Assembly (NCBI GenBank): GCA_012295275.1
Contig: CM022678.1
Coordinates: 12,069,329 to 12,133,328, forward strand
Length of the DNA: 64,000 nt
Direction: 5' to 3'
From: Chrysomallon squamiferum
Taxonomy: Eukaryota; Mollusca; Gastropoda; Neomphalida; Peltospiridae
The notes under the pieces were generated by a model. The model had not been told where the DNA came from and ran no database searches. It saw only the letters and a program-made list of their open reading frames with translations. Made by a program: the position numbers and the translations under genes. Position 1 is the first letter of the stretch, and each line of letters starts with the position of its first letter. Shown here in pieces: positions 35,501-64,000 of the stretch.

Positions 35501-36843
35501 TATATTTTATCTTAATCGAATTTAGATTTCATTTCTCTGAAAATACAGTTAATAAAGATTAAAAAATAAATAAATAAATAAATAAAAATAAATAAATAAA
35601 TAAATACACTTCCAAAATTTGTTTCAAAAGTAAGATAATTAAATCTTAGTTTGAGTAGCAGTGAAGTCACATTAACTGTGTTTATCTTGTTTTAAATTCT
35701 TCATTCAGTCAGTCTAAAAAGCTTTCTCTCAAACCTGTAACTCAGAATAACATCATAAAACAGTCATCAAGTTTATTTAAAAATAAAGCCCAATCTTTGT
35801 TAATAATAAAGTCTGCAAGTCAGGGAAGGAGTATTAGAAAGCAATGAATATTAAAATTTATTATTTTTGTTTAATATGATGAAAGAACAATTAAATATGC
35901 AGACATTTAATTATTTTTTTGTTTTTTTTTAGATAAATTTATTTTAACCTTCAATTAGATGATTTAAAATGTTTTTCATGTTTGAAACACATAGCTAAAT
36001 GAATTAGAACTGAATAACAAGATGAAATCAAAATTCTTACATTTTTAAATCTGCTAGCAGCAAAATCACTGATGTCTCGAACCTCTTGTTTCTGTGAGAT
36101 TTACAGCAATTGATTCTAAATTTCTTTTTATTAAGAGAAACTTCGTGATAATTCAATCTACAGGGATTGACGCAGTTAAGGTTATTAATACTATAATGTT
36201 GTTTTTTTAAATAAATCTTTACACTTCACTTTCACTGTCTTTGATTTATATTTTTTTTTAAATTTTATATTATGTAATAATAAATCTTTATCAACCACAT
36301 ATCATCATACTTATTATTCCACAATTTTCTACTATATTATTCTTAACTATTCCACAGATTTGAAACTGCTATGAATTAAACTAAAAAAACCATTACTAAT
36401 TGCTGCAGTTATCTAACATGTTGTTGAGTGTAACAAGAGTTCTCTCCCATCAAAACCGAAATGAAGAGCATGGAAAGCGTAAATTAAAATTTCATTTATT
36501 TCAATTTGATTTTACATTTTGTCATTTTCAAATTTAAAACAGTTACAAAATAACTTGGAAATTCTAGAACATTTCTTTTTTAACATGAACAAAAGCATGT
36601 ACATAGTCGAGCATTTCCTTTTTTTAACATTAGAAAGGAGAATACGAAAAGTTCTAACACATAATTAAGATGTTCATTTTTAAAAAATAATTAAAAATGT
36701 GTTTTTATTCCGGCAAGAGATGCATGGAAAAAATCTTTTATATAAAAACAACCACTTTCTGCTTAGAAAATACTGTTTTTTGTATCCATGTAAAATACTG
36801 TCCAAGTAATAATAATAATAGTAATAATAACAATAATAATAAT

Positions 36844-36878
<35 letters not shown>

Positions 36879-37343
36879 GTAGAAATAATAATAATGAAAT
36901 TTATTTTGGTTTCACTTGCAGCATAAAACAATGTGCAATTATTTATTTGCTTATAAAATACAAAAATTGCTCCAAGAACCCAGGAAATAAAAAATAAAAT
37001 AAAATAAAAACAACAAATAATAATAAATAAAAATAAAAATAACTGAATAATAATAATAAGAATGATTGAATCTGTTAATGCAACGACAGTTTTCTTTAAT
37101 GAAATTAAATGTGATAATGGCAAAATTAAAACAAGCAGATGTAACAATTCATCTTTCAAAAAATTTGCATAATTAGTTAATTTTTTTTAATATCTTGTTA
37201 GATACAAATGTTCCATGATCTCTTGTACACGCTTTAACAACCCTAAATAAACATTTTAGTAATTCAGGTCCTTCAATCCAGACACTCAAATTGTCACAAA
37301 CTAAATGAAAGTACATGGCAAAAAAAAAATGAATAAAAATGAA

Positions 37344-37374
<31 letters not shown>

Positions 37375-37480
37375 CAACAAAATAATAACAATAATAATAA
37401 AAAAAATATATATAAAAATAATATTATTATTATTTTAAAAAACTGTTGTAAATAAAATGAACAACAACAACAAAAGTAAA
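32600..37480. other. Intergenic or 3' UTR region between convergent LDAH and Scribble
   Basis: Very AT-rich with A/T homopolymers and TAAA runs. No coding sequence is recognisable. The Scribble 3' UTR may extend into the right part. Microsatellites include (AAT)n at 36810-36876 and (AAAT)n at 37340-37376. Confidence 0.6.
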
Positions 37481-37682
37481 CAGTTCTTGCATCATCTATA
37501 AACACTGCAACTGGCAGTTAGACATTAAAACAAGTTACTAAAACTAATAATGTTAAGAAAGAACAGAAGGAAAATCTGGTTGTTGTAAAAGAGAACAATT
37601 TGCAATGATTCTGACGTGATGACAACAAGACCACTTGAGTTAAAAAGATGAAGGTCCCTGATTTTGGTGATTACGATGAAGT

Positions 37683-63683
<26,001 letters not shown>

Positions 63684-64000
63684 CTGAAATAAATAACAAA
63701 AATAACCTAAATACAGTCTTGTAAACATTAAACATATATTTATTATTTTTATATTTTCAAACTTTTTCAAACTATTCCAGTCTGGTGTAAATATATATGT
63801 ATATATATATATAAAGTAATAAAATAAAAATAAAATAAAAAATAGAATTCTATGTCATAATAATCTTTTAAAGAATTTTTTTTTTAAACAAGTCTACAAA
63901 TATTGTAACATTCGAATCTGGGTTTCTTTTTATATAAAATAATAAAAATAAAATAGAAATAAAATAAAATGCAATTCTATATTTATCATTTTCAGTAAAC

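Overview
This is eukaryotic, animal nuclear DNA. It is AT-rich and full of simple repeats, and its genes are split by introns with GT-AG junctions. The three recognisable genes are conserved animal genes, the first of them also shared with fungi: UQCC1 (complex III assembly chaperone), LDAH (lipid droplet-associated hydrolase) and the C-terminal half of the polarity scaffold Scribble. Short introns, protein sequences well diverged from vertebrate ones, and degenerate Ty3/gypsy elements suggest an invertebrate, perhaps a lophotrochozoan such as a mollusc. That taxonomic call is inference and I cannot name a species.

Layout. 1-2750 and 12950-15700 are two nearly identical direct copies of a decayed Ty3/gypsy cassette (gag zinc knuckle, protease, reverse transcriptase remnants). 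An inverted integrase fragment lies just left of the second copy. Between the copies are an irregular tandem array (2.76-3.80 kb), a small CpG-richer promoter-like patch with a short minus-strand ORF (4.6-5.5 kb), a stop-riddled remnant of a conserved animal protein family (6.2-7.35 kb), and featureless AT-rich DNA. At 16.05-18.42 kb a 48-bp minisatellite abuts a minus-strand two-exon gene model that encodes a 14-residue acidic repeat and is broken by a 2-nt deletion.

20.8-27.1 kb holds all exons of UQCC1 on the minus strand. It is head-to-head with LDAH (plus strand, three coding exons, 27.74-31.52 kb), so the two probably share a promoter. LDAH converges on Scribble, whose minus-strand exons run from the right edge (PDZ3 second half at 63.7 kb) through PDZ4 to the C-terminus near 38.6 kb. 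Every Scribble exon junction I propose keeps phase.

Most notable: the end of the last clear Scribble coding exon, together with its 5' splice site, has been amplified into a 14-copy, mostly 45-bp, tandem array in which 12 copies keep GTAAGT. Other points of interest are a 24-nt candidate microexon or internal start of Scribble, a 32-bp perfect inverted repeat in an LDAH intron, a dispersed (CA)-tailed repeat, and a 1.8-kb minisatellite that leaves all three plus-strand frames open without being a gene.
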